A stretch of 64,000 bases of DNA, taken from NCBI RefSeq assembly GCF_000959365.1, contig NZ_CP009556.1:2914001-2978000 (forward strand). Reading direction: 5' to 3'. The notes beneath the pieces were generated by a model. It did not search any database, was not told the origin of the DNA, and was given only the letters and a program-made list of their open reading frames with translations. The translations under genes and the position numbers were made by a program. Position 1 is the first letter of the stretch. Each line of letters starts with the position of its first letter. This document shows positions 13,244-21,309 of the stretch, piece by piece. The stretch is from Burkholderia oklahomensis C6786 (lineage in GTDB: Bacteria > Pseudomonadota > Gammaproteobacteria > Burkholderiales > Burkholderiaceae).

Positions 13244-13604
13244 TTTACCACTCCTGCTGAAAATCAAGATTTACCTCATAACAACGTCATGTTGCTCAAA
13301 CACTGCGGCGTACCGGAATCACGCCGCGACCAGAGCAACTCGCCCCTTGCAACGATGTTCCTGTAAGCACATAATGCATTCGCTCAACAACACGTTGCAA
13401 TTCTTTAAAGAAAAATTTGTGCCAAACATCGCATGTTTATGATTTATTTTAAATAAAACCATCTACTTATATGTTGCGACATTGAAAATTAAAATAAATG
13501 TCTCAGTTTTGAATAATGGAAATCGACGTACTACCATATGATTTTAATGTCGTTCGCAGCTTCCTTAATTTTCGACACTCTCCCCGCCCCCGCATCAACC
13601 TGTA
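13244..13604. other. AT-rich control region of the prophage remnant
   Basis: About 360 bases, much richer in A/T than the flanks (for example around 13440-13500). It lies upstream of the small early gene and likely holds its promoter. No gene is supported. Confidence 0.45.
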
Positions 13605-13796
13605 TTAAGTGAACTCGTAGTAATCCGCTTCGAGCGCCCGCACAAGGCGATTCACGTCCGCCTGTGGAAGATAGTTCCTCGACTCGATGATCCGCTGGGC
13701 GGCACGTTCCTGGTTGTGCGTCTCCAGAGCACAGGCGGTCAGATCGTAGAATGCGTTATAGGCCGCTTGGTTGATACAGGCTTGAACGGCGCTCAA
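13605..13796 (-). CDS. Small unknown phage protein
   Basis: A 63-residue reading frame from a TTG, ending in a natural-looking helical segment (QADVNRLVRALEADYYEF). The TTG overlaps the stop of a tiny upstream frame by four bases, a coupling arrangement common in phage early operons. Family unknown. Confidence 0.4.
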   Translation of the reverse strand: MSAVQACINQAAYNAFYDLTACALETHNQERAAQRIIESRNYLPQADVNRLVRALEADYYEFT

Positions 13797-13867
13797 GCGG
13801 TCTCCAGTTCTTTCGCGAGGTCCGCCACAGCACGTGACAGAACGGCCTCCATTTCGCAGTCTTCCAT
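13793..13867 (-). CDS. Tiny upstream phage frame, probably 5'-truncated
   Basis: The 24 residues MEDCEMEAVLSRAVADLAKE onward have good codon bias and overlap the next gene by four bases. The same frame stays open upstream with plausible helical sequence, so this may be the remaining 3' end of a longer gene cut near 13920. Confidence 0.3.
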   Translation of the reverse strand: MEDCEMEAVLSRAVADLAKELETA

Positions 13868-13933
13868 CCACTCGTCCTTCGCGACCTTCGCGGCCACCGA
13901 TTCAAGGGGTTTCCGCGTCAGTCGCTCTACAAC

Positions 13934-14254
13934 ATGGTTGCAAGCAAGCAGATTCCCGGCATGGGTACGCTGCGCCGCTTCCGCGAAACCACGGGAAAGC
14001 CTATTGGTTGGCTCTTGGGCGAGGACCTCTTACTCCCACAGCAGCCCACGCCTACGACGGACAAAACCCCGGAGCCAGCGCACGGCGAGTTCGTGTTTGT
14101 CCCGCGATTTGATGCAAACGCAGAGCAATCCTTTTCAATGGCGTTTCGCAAGTATTGGATCGAGAAGTACCTCAACGCGGACCCGGCTAATCTGTCGGTG
14201 CACCGCATCGAAGACGACGTAATGGAACCGCAGTTTCAGCGCGCAGATAATGTG
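13934..14254 (+). pseudogene. Phage repressor fragment (HTH remnant plus S24-like part)
   Basis: The frame encodes what looks like the recognition helix and end of a helix-turn-helix (SLYNMVASKQIPGMGTLRRF, then GWLLGED), followed by a linker and the start of a repressor C-terminal domain (RKYWIEKYL, SVHRIEDDVMEPQ). The first half of the DNA-binding domain is absent: the same frame has a stop at 13835. The 3' end is cut by an insertion sequence at about 14255. It is a disrupted CI-type repressor. Confidence 0.55.
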
Positions 14255-14481
14255 TGGAGCAGCCCCCTGAAACGCCGGACACAGTCACCCACTTACAATA
14301 ACGGGTAGGCATAAGACTGTGTTTTTGACTAACGCCAGGCAGGAAGTGATGGAAGTGTTGACGGGTCCGGAGCGTCGGCGGCGCTGGACGGCGGAGCAGA
14401 AGCTGGCGATGGTTCGCGAGAGTTTCGAGCCGGGGAAGTCGGTTTCGATGGTTGCGCGCCAGTACGGCGTGAACCCAAACC
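14255..14481 (+). mobile_element. IS3-family (IS2-group) remnant, left end
   Basis: The sequence begins TGGAGCAGCCCCCTGAAAC, similar to the IS2 terminus, then runs into the start of an OrfA gene at 14349. Only the first 227 bases survive; the element is interrupted at 14482 by another IS. Its insertion destroyed the repressor gene on its left. Confidence 0.6.
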
Positions 14482-14486
14482 TGTAA
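14349..14486 (+). pseudogene. IS2-type OrfA, first 44 codons
   Basis: [19 protein letters not shown], then [10 protein letters not shown], matches the N-terminal helix-turn-helix of IS2-group OrfA. The frame reaches a TAA made by the incoming IS end at 14482. Confidence 0.6.
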
Positions 14487-14530
14487 TGACCCAGTGAAAA
14501 CCTGCTCACGTCATAATGGATGGAAAAACG

Positions 14531-14845
14531 ATGAGCACGAAGATGGACGAAGACATCAAGGGATGGACGGCGAAGCGCAAGAGCGCGCTGGTGCTGGACA
14601 TCATTCAGGGCAAGACGACGGTCGCCGAGGCGAGCCGGGCCTACGACTTGTCGCCCTCTGAGGTTGAGAACTGGGTCGACGATGGCAAGCGCGGCATGGA
14701 AAACGCGCTACGAGCAAATCCGCAGGACGTGAAAGAGCAGTACGAGCGGCAGATCAAGGAACTGCAGGAAGCATACGGCGAAGCGATGCTGGAGTTACGT
14801 GCGCGAAAAAAATTGCAGTCCCTGCTGGGCGAGGACGAGAAGTGA
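14531..14845 (+). CDS. IS3-family transposase OrfA
   Basis: A 104-residue protein with an N-terminal helix-turn-helix (KTTVAEASRAYDLSPSEVEN) and a C-terminal leucine-rich coiled coil (KELQEAYGEAMLELRARKK). Its stop overlaps OrfB. With OrfB it would form the transposase, but OrfB is interrupted. Confidence 0.8.
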   Translation: MSTKMDEDIKGWTAKRKSALVLDIIQGKTTVAEASRAYDLSPSEVENWVDDGKRGMENALRANPQDVKEQYERQIKELQEAYGEAMLELRARKKLQSLLGEDEK

Positions 14846-15455
14846 TCGAGACGATCCGCCAGGGACTCAAAGACGAAGGCATCGCCGTCTCGATTTCAAA
14901 GCTGTGCCGCTGGTTCGAGGTGCCGCGTCGCACGATGTATTACCGGCCGGTCAAGTCCGAACCGAAGGTGCAAGCCCGGTTTGCCGAGCCGATCAAGGCG
15001 CTGATTGAGGAGTCGCCGTCGTTCGGGTATCGGACGGTCGCGCATTTGCTTGGGTTCAACAAGAACACGGTGCAGCGGATCTTCCGATTGATGGGCTGGC
15101 AGGTTCGCAAACGGCCAGTTGGCTTTCGGCCGCGTGTTCAAGCCATGCCGTCGGTTGCGACTGCGCCGAACGAACGCTGGTCGACCGATATGTGCCGCGT
15201 TTGGGCTGGTCGTGATGGGTGGGCGACGCTGGCGCTGGTGATCGACTGCCATACGCGGGAGTTGCTAGGCTGGCATCTGTCACGTAGCGGCAAGGCCAGC
15301 ACAGCCTCGAGCGCGTTGGAGCATGCTTTGATCGCCCGGTTCGGCACACTCGGGCGTGTGCCGAAGCCGTTCCTGCTGAGAAGCGACAACGGGCTAGTCT
15401 TCACAAGCCGCGACTACACGGCTCTGGTACGCAGTTACGGTCTGCGGCAGGAGTT

Positions 15456-15464
15456 CATCACGCC
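15456..15464. repeat. Target-site duplication, left copy (CATCACGCC)
   Basis: The nine bases CATCACGCC immediately left of the IS256-type element are repeated exactly at 16834-16842. IS256-family elements make 8-9 bp duplications. Confidence 0.85.
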
Positions 15465-16833
15465 GAGCCTGTCAGATTTTTAGTGTGCTGAGGTCATGAG
15501 ACGATAACGGAACTAACGTCCTATGACCGATGCAACTGTGACCAAGAAGAGCAAGAATCCGAAGGCACCGAAGCTGTTTCCCGATGAGCTGATCGATCAG
15601 TTGCTTGCCCAGGTTCAGGGCAAGGATGCCGAGTCGATCCTGGGCGAATCGGGGCTGGCCGGCCAGCTCAAGAAGCAACTGGCCGAGCGCATGCTCGCGG
15701 CCGAGTTGAGCCACCATCTGGAAGCCGAGACCGAGCAAGGCAGGGCCGGTAACCACCGCAACGGCACCAGCCCCAAGACGGTCCTGACGCCCAACGGCGA
15801 ACTGAAGCTGGATATTCCGCGCGATCGACAGGCGACGTTCGAGCCGCAGTTGGTCGGCAAGTACCAACGCCGGCTGCCAGGCTTCGACGACCACGTGATC
15901 AGCATGTATGCGCGCGGCATGAGCGTTCGCGAGATTCAGGGCCATCTGCTGGAACTGTACGGGTTGCAAGTCTCGCCCGACCTGATTTCGACGGTCACCG
16001 ACGAGGTGCTGGCCGACGTCGAACAGTGGCAGCAGCGGCCGCTCGAGGCCATGTATCCGATCGTGTACTTTGACGCGCTGCGGCTGAAGATCCGCGACGA
16101 AGGCACGGTCAAGAACAAGGCGGTCTATCTGGCGCTGGGCATCCGCGCCGACGGCCGCAAGGAAGTACTGGGTTTGTGGATCGAGCAAACCGAAGGCGCC
16201 AAGTTCTGGCTGAAGGTCTTCAACGAGCTGAAGAACCGCGGCTTGCACGACATCCTGATCGCGGTGGTCGATGGGTTGCGCGGCTTCCCCGAAGCGATCG
16301 AGGCGGTCTATCCGGCCGCCCAAATCCAGACCTGCATCGTGCATCTGATCCGCAATTCGCTGAATCTGGCGAGCTGGAAGGATCGCAAGCCGCTGGCTGC
16401 CGCGATCAAGCCGATCTATCAGGCCGCCACGGCCGAGGCGGCGGCAGCGGCGCTCGACGCCTTTGCGCAAAGCGAGTGGGGGCGCAAATTCCCTACCGTC
16501 GCGGCCATGTGGCAGCGCCAATGGGAACAGGTAATCCCCTTCTTCGCCTATCCGCCCGAGGTGCGTCGAATCGTATATACGACAAACGCTATCGAGAGCA
16601 TGCACATGCAGTTGCGCAAGATCGTCAAGAACCGCGGCCACTTCCCGAGCGACGAAGCCGCCAGCAAACTGCTGTATCTGGCCTTGCGCAACATCGAAAA
16701 GGATTGGAAGATGCCGCCTATCACCTGGCGGCAAGCAGTCAATCAGTTCGCCATTCTGTTCGGCGAGCGATTCACCTCCGCCATCAGCTGAGATTTTTAA
16801 CCGGCCTCAGCACACGAAATTCCTGACACGTCC
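15465..16833 (+). mobile_element. IS256-family insertion sequence, complete (1369 bp)
   Basis: The inverted repeats of about 29 bp start GAGCCTGTCAGATTTTTAG at the left and, read from the right end, GGACGTGTCAGGAATTTCG; both continue GTGTGCTGAGG. One mutator-type transposase gene fills the element. An exact 9-bp target duplication flanks it, so insertion was recent or at least undisturbed. Confidence 0.9.
15523..16791 (+). CDS. IS256-family (mutator) transposase
   Basis: A 422-residue DDE transposase. The N-terminal region contains HHLEAETEQGRAGNHRNG and the central region ARGMSVREIQGHL, both typical of the family. The catalytic Asp residues lie in PIVYFDALRLKIRDEG and VVDGLRGFPEAIEA, and the Glu in YTTNAIESMHMQLRK. 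Length is normal (about 400-420) and no disruption is seen, so the element may still move. Confidence 0.9.
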   Translation: MTDATVTKKSKNPKAPKLFPDELIDQLLAQVQGKDAESILGESGLAGQLKKQLAERMLAAELSHHLEAETEQGRAGNHRNGTSPKTVLTPNGELKLDIPRDRQATFEPQLVGKYQRRLPGFDDHVISMYARGMSVREIQGHLLELYGLQVSPDLISTVTDEVLADVEQWQQRPLEAMYPIVYFDALRLKIRDEGTVKNKAVYLALGIRADGRKEVLGLWIEQTEGAKFWLKVFNELKNRGLHDILIAVVDGLRGFPEAIEAVYPAAQIQTCIVHLIRNSLNLASWKDRKPLAAAIKPIYQAATAEAAAAALDAFAQSEWGRKFPTVAAMWQRQWEQVIPFFAYPPEVRRIVYTTNAIESMHMQLRKIVKNRGHFPSDEAASKLLYLALRNIEKDWKMPPITWRQAVNQFAILFGERFTSAIS

Positions 16834-16842
16834 CATCACGCC
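16834..16842. repeat. Target-site duplication, right copy (CATCACGCC)
   Basis: This is the exact copy of 15456-15464 at the right end of the IS256-type element. Confidence 0.85.
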
Positions 16843-17069
16843 GCACTGCCCGCAACAGAACGGAATGGTCGAGCGCGTCATCCGCACGCTCAAAGAGCAA
16901 TGCGTACACCGACACCGCTTCGAGACGCTGCAGCATGCCAGCCGCGCCATTGCCGACTGGATCCAGTTTTACAACCATCGACGGCCTCATCAGGCGCTGA
17001 AGATGAAAACGCCGGCTGAGGCATTCGCGTTAGCCGCTTAACCTGAGCAGGTTCCGCTGGGTCATTACA

Positions 17070-17450
17070 TGTCACCACACCAAACCTGATTCGGCGCGCC
17101 AACCTCGAATTCACGATTGAGATGGTTCGGGATATCGATCCGCTCGACCGTGGCCTGCTTGTAGGCATGGCGACCCGGCTGCTTGCAGATCAGTCCAAGT
17201 TCTTCCATCAAGCGGCTGACCTTGAAGCGGCCAATCACCGTACCTTCCTCGCGCATCATGCCCATGATGCTGCGGCTGCCGGCAGAGCTTCGGCTCTCGA
17301 CGAACAGTTCGTGTATCCGGCTACGCAGTGCCATGCGCTCAGCGTCAATGCGCTGGGTGCGCTCACGGTACGCATACAGGCAGGAACGTGATACGTCGAA
17401 TACCGCGCAGATCAGTTCGACCGATTCGCTTGCGCCAATCTGATCAATTA
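17070..17450 (-). pseudogene. IS3-family OrfB, N-terminal fragment
   Basis: The frame encodes the HTH_21-type region (SRSSAGSRSIMGMMREEG, SRLMEELGLICKQPG) and reaches the first catalytic Asp region, GAPNQVWCGD, before it is cut. In full elements OrfB is made by frameshifting on the A6G run near 17498. Confidence 0.65.
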
Positions 17451-17756
17451 CTTCATACGTTCGATGCCTTCCGACATCAAGAGCGCGGTAGCCTTTTTTA
17501 AAATGGCTTTCTCACGCTCGAGGCGTTCGATACGCGCCTCGAGTTCCTGAATACGCTGTTGATCCGCCGTGATTGCCTTGCCCTGCGGCGTGACGCCCTG
17601 GCGTTCCATTTGAAGCTGGTGCACCCAGCAACGCAGTACCGTCTCGCCGACGCCGACTGAGCGACTCGCCTCCATATGGCTATAGCCCTGGTCGAGCACT
17701 AGGCAGGCGGCTTGCCGTTTGAACTCCGGGGAAAACGTACGTCGTTGCTTGCTCAT
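17448..17756 (-). CDS. IS3-family transposase OrfA
   Basis: The 102 residues begin MSKQRRTFSPEFKRQA, a classic HTH_Tnp_1 start, and end in a coiled coil (ELEARIERLEREKAILKKA). A slippery AAAAAAG in the coding strand near 17498 is the usual frameshift site to OrfB. The partner OrfB is truncated. Confidence 0.75.
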   Translation of the reverse strand: MSKQRRTFSPEFKRQAACLVLDQGYSHMEASRSVGVGETVLRCWVHQLQMERQGVTPQGKAITADQQRIQELEARIERLEREKAILKKATALLMSEGIERMK

Positions 17757-17859
17757 CAGACACCTCTTCATGGCGAACATTTTCGCCTAAATCAGTGTCC
17801 GGATTCATTAGACCACTACAAAAAGCGAGAATACATCCAACGCACCGCAAGTAATCTCA

Positions 17860-18111
17860 ATGGCAAAATCTAGGGGAACTTATATTATCCTTGGCTTACT
17901 TTTCGGCTCAATTGGATTTCACGATTTTTATGCTGACTATAATGGACAAGGTGCAGTAAAGCTAATCCTATTTTTGATTGCGCTTTTCTTGGACGCAGCC
18001 ACTGGCTTCTACTCCAAGTTCTTCCTCATCATCGGAGTGATTAACTGGCTGTGGACCCTCGCTAGTCTATGCTCGGTCAAGTCGGATGCGTCCGGAAAGG
18101 CTCTCGCATAG
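17860..18111 (+). CDS. Small TM2-domain membrane protein
   Basis: An 83-residue protein with two to three hydrophobic segments. GLLFGSIGFHDFYADYNGQG followed by KLILFL is the TM2 domain pattern (turn with G..G.H.FY). It lies just beyond the IS cluster, and its codon usage is less GC-rich than core genes. Role unknown. Confidence 0.6.
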   Translation: MAKSRGTYIILGLLFGSIGFHDFYADYNGQGAVKLILFLIALFLDAATGFYSKFFLIIGVINWLWTLASLCSVKSDASGKALA

Positions 18112-18222
18112 ACTCTCGGAAACACCGCAGAGACAAGGCTCCAGCCTCTTCATTTCACGATATAAAATACCCCTGAGCTAAGGAGAGGAGGAACCTCACC
18201 CGATGGGTAGGCATGCCCGACG

Positions 18223-18606
18223 ATGCCCCAGGTACGTGCAAGGCGAACCCTGTTTCATCTCATTAAATACGCACGGCAGTTCTATCCGAGCGAGCGAGGA
18301 GATTTAGCTATCCAGAAGAATACAAAATACTCTCGCCTAAGAGGCGAAGAAGGCGTTAAGCAACGCCAGAGAATTAGAATTAGAGATAAGCACATTTGCC
18401 AGAGATGCGGAATAGCTGTGCGCACTGGCGAAGTAGACCACATTATTCCATTAGAGCAAGGTGGAACTAATGAAGATGAGAATCTGCATTTGCTCTGCAT
18501 AGACTGTCATAAGAAGAAGACAGCTACTGATAGAGGATATACCCTTAAATCCGGTAGCTCAGTAGATGGGCTGCCTACGGATAGCTCCCATCATTGGAAT
18601 AGCTAG
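18223..18606 (+). CDS. HNH endonuclease, phage type
   Basis: A 127-residue protein. ICQRCG near residue 66, EVDHIIPLEQGG near 76 and ENLHLLCIDCHKKKT near 90 give a Cys4-bound HNH nuclease with the catalytic His in DHIIP. Such proteins sit beside terminase genes in phages and assist packaging, but no terminase is seen here. The N-terminus looks odd. An ATG at 18203 after AGGAGAGGAGG opens another frame with a Cys-containing start, so a frameshift near 18300 is possible. Confidence 0.7.
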   Translation: MPQVRARRTLFHLIKYARQFYPSERGDLAIQKNTKYSRLRGEEGVKQRQRIRIRDKHICQRCGIAVRTGEVDHIIPLEQGGTNEDENLHLLCIDCHKKKTATDRGYTLKSGSSVDGLPTDSSHHWNS

Positions 18607-18607
18607 T

Positions 18608-18883
18608 TTATGCTCTATGCATCCTGGAGAGGGAAACGAGCTTTCTTAGGGCTAGGACTACCAAGAGGGAGATAACGAAGCTGATAAGCAGCATGGAGGC
18701 AATAATAATCCTCCCTTCTCCCTGAAAGCCTAAGCCCCCTGCGAATTTGAATATCGGTTCGAATGCTCCCCATCCTGCCCCACTGGTGAACCAATGATCG
18801 ACAGCAGGGATATTCGCTATCCCTGTGTAGATTGGGAGAGTTAGCACTAGAGCCGCAAAGAAATAGAGGGCAGACCGTTTCAT
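18608..18883 (-). CDS. Small two-helix membrane protein, candidate immunity or lysis partner
   Basis: A 91-residue protein with an N-terminal hydrophobic segment (residues 5-22) and a second membrane helix (~60-80) around a polar periplasmic-like loop. Its start overlaps the stop of the DUF2778-like gene by four bases (ATGA). Tight coupling to a cell-wall enzyme suggests an immunity or holin-like role. Family not recognised. Confidence 0.5.
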   Translation of the reverse strand: MKRSALYFFAALVLTLPIYTGIANIPAVDHWFTSGAGWGAFEPIFKFAGGLGFQGEGRIIIASMLLISFVISLLVVLALRKLVSLSRMHRA

Positions 18884-19362
18884 CGTACGGTTACTCTTCC
18901 GTAGTAGTTGGTATTCGTACCGGGAATCTTAGATGCAGGTTGAGACTTGAGGAATGAACGTAGCCGCTTGAATTGATCCTTGTTCGGCATCGTTATACAT
19001 CCCTCGCTGATTCCCCAGTAACCGACCGGATGCAACCGGAAGTTACCTCTGCGGACTCCGTTGACGAATGTCCAATCATCTATCGTCCCGTCGGCACGAT
19101 ACAGAGCGAACCAATCTGCTCGATGCGTTCCGGCAAGAGCGTCCGCTCCTAGGTCATTGAGCCATCCGAGACGCCCTCCGCTTTCCCGGTCCACGATGTA
19201 GTAGATGCCCGTAGGCAAGGCCCCATCTTTCGGGATAGTGGTCGAGGCAGGATCGTTCGTGTACTTCCCGTTACCTGAGAAGGCGAGCACGCTACCGAAT
19301 CCCTGGCAGCTCAAGGACGACATCCGCTGATGGTTAAGGGTGAAGCTACACTCAATCGGCAT
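18880..19362 (-). CDS. DUF2778/Tlde1-like L,D-transpeptidase-fold protein
   Basis: A 160-residue protein. The start MPIECSFTLNHQRMS, the strand LPTGIYYIVDRESGGRLG and the active-site-like RLHPVGYWGISEGCITMP match the DUF2778 family, which includes the type VI secretion effector Tlde1. The His and Cys of that last motif (about residues 117 and 128) would be catalytic. The ATG at 19362 follows GAGGA. Prophages also carry such genes, so a lysis-related role is equally possible. Confidence 0.6.
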   Translation of the reverse strand: MPIECSFTLNHQRMSSLSCQGFGSVLAFSGNGKYTNDPASTTIPKDGALPTGIYYIVDRESGGRLGWLNDLGADALAGTHRADWFALYRADGTIDDWTFVNGVRRGNFRLHPVGYWGISEGCITMPNKDQFKRLRSFLKSQPASKIPGTNTNYYGRVTVR

Positions 19363-19796
19363 CGTGCAATCCTCGGACGAAAGAAGCGAGAACGATACCC
19401 CACCGAGCAAGGCACGGCAAGGACTCACCCTAGGGTCGAAGGTCAAGCCGATCCCGCAGAATGTTGCACAAATACAACGGTGAATAGCGCCTATGGCGGG
19501 GGTATGTTGATTTGCAGGATCGATTTTGACCGACACCGGCGGGTCAGTGTCGAAATATCGCTAACTGCAAAAATTTCCGCCGATAACGTCCCAGAACCTT
19601 CCATAAGCCTTTCCCTTAACCTCTGGCAATACGTTATCGGCTCTGTTGGCTGCGCCCTTCCGGTAGATATGCGTAGAGGTCACGGGAAAGGCTTGTTGTG
19701 CGCGCGCGCACACACGCGTAGCCCAATAATAGTGGCACGCGTTCCGGTGAAAATGATCAGACACGTTGAGCCCATAGACCCCTTGGCGGTCCCGTA
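19363..19796. other. Gap, no supported gene
   Basis: About 430 bases upstream of the DUF2778-like gene. Short frames occur but none has a ribosome site or recognisable sequence. The promoter of the minus-strand pair should be here. Confidence 0.4.
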
Positions 19797-20237
19797 CTAC
19801 TGGAATAGCCGCGCGGGAAAATCGTTGTGCCTCACGACATGAGGCAGTTCGCCCAACGTACCGGATACATGGCAGCTACCGTTTTGAGGCACATCGACTT
19901 TGATGCGTTGCTGTTCCTGATCTTGAACATCGATTAGTCGCTCCACATCGTCTTTCGACAGCAAGCAAACGGTAAGATCACCGCATACCAGTGCATGCCA
20001 TACGAATTTTTGCTTGGCAAAGATAGCTCTTAGCGTGTTCAGTTCGCCAATCGAGAATACGTGATTCCATGAACGGCCGTTTCCGGTCCGATATTTTACG
20101 AACACGTGCCGGTCCGCGTTAATTAAGTAATGGCCGTAATGCCCCGAGCCTGCGGTGTTAAGTGCCTTGAACGACGGATGTTCCGTAATTTGCGTTAGCG
20201 CTGCACCGTGATAGAAGTCCTTCTCTTGGATTTTCAT
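19797..20237 (-). CDS. Unknown 146-residue island protein
   Basis: MKIQEKDFYHGAALTQITEH starts after GGGGAAAG, a good ribosome site. The body has a beta-rich first half (HYGHYLINADRHVFVKYRT) and conserved-looking Trp and His residues. No cysteine clusters, membrane segments or known motif are seen. It sits next to the integrase remnant, transcribed away from it. Confidence 0.55.
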   Translation of the reverse strand: MKIQEKDFYHGAALTQITEHPSFKALNTAGSGHYGHYLINADRHVFVKYRTGNGRSWNHVFSIGELNTLRAIFAKQKFVWHALVCGDLTVCLLSKDDVERLIDVQDQEQQRIKVDVPQNGSCHVSGTLGELPHVVRHNDFPARLFQ

Positions 20238-20309
20238 TATCTTTCCCCGTTTATTTTGTCGCCCCGCGATAGAAATGATACGACGCGGCGCAGCACATGC
20301 AATAAGGCT

Positions 20310-20945
20310 TTTACTAATACAGACGTAGGCCGCAGCCAAATTGTCGCGGCCATGCCCCCACAAGCAGCGAATATGTTTCGGTTCGCGTTTTGGACAGGGT
20401 TGCGCACTTCGGAACTCGTCGCACTCAATTGGACAGACATCGATTGGAAGCGCTGCGTGATAGTTGTCAAACGGGCATTGACCCAGACCGCAAAGGAGGC
20501 AGAGGACACGAAGACACGTTCAAGTCGCCGGGAGGTAAAGCTCTTGCCGCCCGCCATGTCTGCACTAGTCGCCCAAAAGGCTCACACATATCTACAAGGC
20601 CGAGAGGTATTCCAGGACCCGCGAAACGCTGCTCGGTGGGCCGGAGACTCCCCCATCCGGATAGTGTGGACTAGGGGACTAAAGCAAGCGCAGGTCAGAT
20701 ACAGGAAGCCTTACCAGACACGCCACACGTACGCATCTATGATGCTCTCCGCTGGGGAACATCCAATGTGGGTAGCTCGCCAAATGGGCCATTCGAACCA
20801 GGACACAACCGTTCGAATCTACGCTAGGTGGATGCCTACGGCGGACCCCGATGCAGGCGGAAAGGCAGTGGAGAAGTTTGCGGAATCGACGTTGCGATTA
20901 AGTTGCGATTCCGTACAGAAAACAGCAGGAAATCAAGGCGATTAA
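20310..20945 (+). pseudogene. Tyrosine integrase, catalytic domain only
   Basis: About 210 residues with the full tyrosine-recombinase active site: the first Arg in FAFWTGLRTSELVALNW, HxxR in YQTRHTYASMMLSAGEHP, the second His in VARQMGHSNQDTT and Tyr in VRIYARW. The N-terminal arm- and core-binding domains are absent; the frame begins inside divergent intergenic sequence with no start codon. It ends 40 bp before a copy of the tRNA-Ser 3' end, consistent with an integrase for that site. Confidence 0.7.
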
Positions 20946-20984
20946 TCGCCGCCCACTTCGCCAAGCATTTGAATTATAAGGAAA

Positions 20985-21005
20985 TTCTGGCGGAGAGAGG
21001 GGGAT
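20985..21005. repeat. att-like direct repeat of tRNA-Ser 3' end, left copy
   Basis: These 21 bases, from TTCTGGCGG to GGGGGAT, are identical to 34816-34836, which includes the 3' end of tRNA-Ser(GGA). Similarity stops on both sides. They mark the left end of the 13.8-kb island and the junction with the older prophage remnant. Confidence 0.8.
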
Positions 21006-21097
21006 AGGCTCCCCGCGTATGGCAATCCTCGACAAATCAATGGCTTGGCCCCATTGACGAAATATCAGTGTACCAACGGCTGTGTACCAGTCAAGCT

Positions 21098-21114
21098 TGC
21101 AACCGGCTTCAAAT
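21098..21114 (+). repeat. Recurring dyad motif, copy A (one mismatch)
   Basis: TGCAACCGGCTTCAAAT is one substitution plus a variable last base from the motif TGCAACCGGTTTCAAAA found elsewhere in the island. It lies between the island's left att repeat and the 758-residue gene. Confidence 0.5.
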
Positions 21115-21309
21115 GTAGAACGTTGGACTTCGTCGGATGGACGATGTCCTGATCGTCGGGCTCAGTTCGGGCCGAGAGGCGTCGCTCCACTGCTTGCGGA
21201 AGCAGCCCGCTTTGAGGCCCCGCAAGCGGACGCGCCGGCATCATCGAGCCCGACGCCGACCTTAGGAGATAGGGAACGATGGACTGCCTGAACTCGGCCC
21301 TCGGTATCG

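Larger units (their letters stand above)
14842..17041 (+). pseudogene. IS3-family transposase OrfB, interrupted
   Basis: The first part (to about 15464) carries the rve integrase fold with the first catalytic Asp in NERWSTDMCRVW and the second in LLRSDNGLVFTS. The remainder resumes at 16843 with CPQQNGMVERVIRTLKEQC, containing the catalytic Glu, and ends at 17041. The 1369-bp IS256-type element and a 9-bp duplication separate the halves. Removing the insert restores one continuous frame. Confidence 0.8.
14482..17069 (+). mobile_element. IS3-family element, itself split by an IS256-type insertion
   Basis: Terminal inverted repeats start TGTAATGACCCAG at the left and end CTGGGTCATTACA at the right; each is followed inward by an AACCTGCTCA-like stretch. 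OrfA (14531-14845) and OrfB (14842-17041) overlap by four bases. OrfB is broken by a 1.37-kb IS256-type element. No target duplication is visible: the left flank is an IS2-type OrfA, the right flank a different IS3-type OrfB. Confidence 0.8.
17070..17820 (-). mobile_element. Second IS3-family remnant, left end
   Basis: On the minus strand an IS end beginning TGTAGTGGTCTAATGAATCC at 17820 is followed by OrfA (from 17756) and the first part of OrfB. Homology ends abruptly at 17070, the edge of the neighbouring IS3-family element. The right end of this element is missing. Confidence 0.7.
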
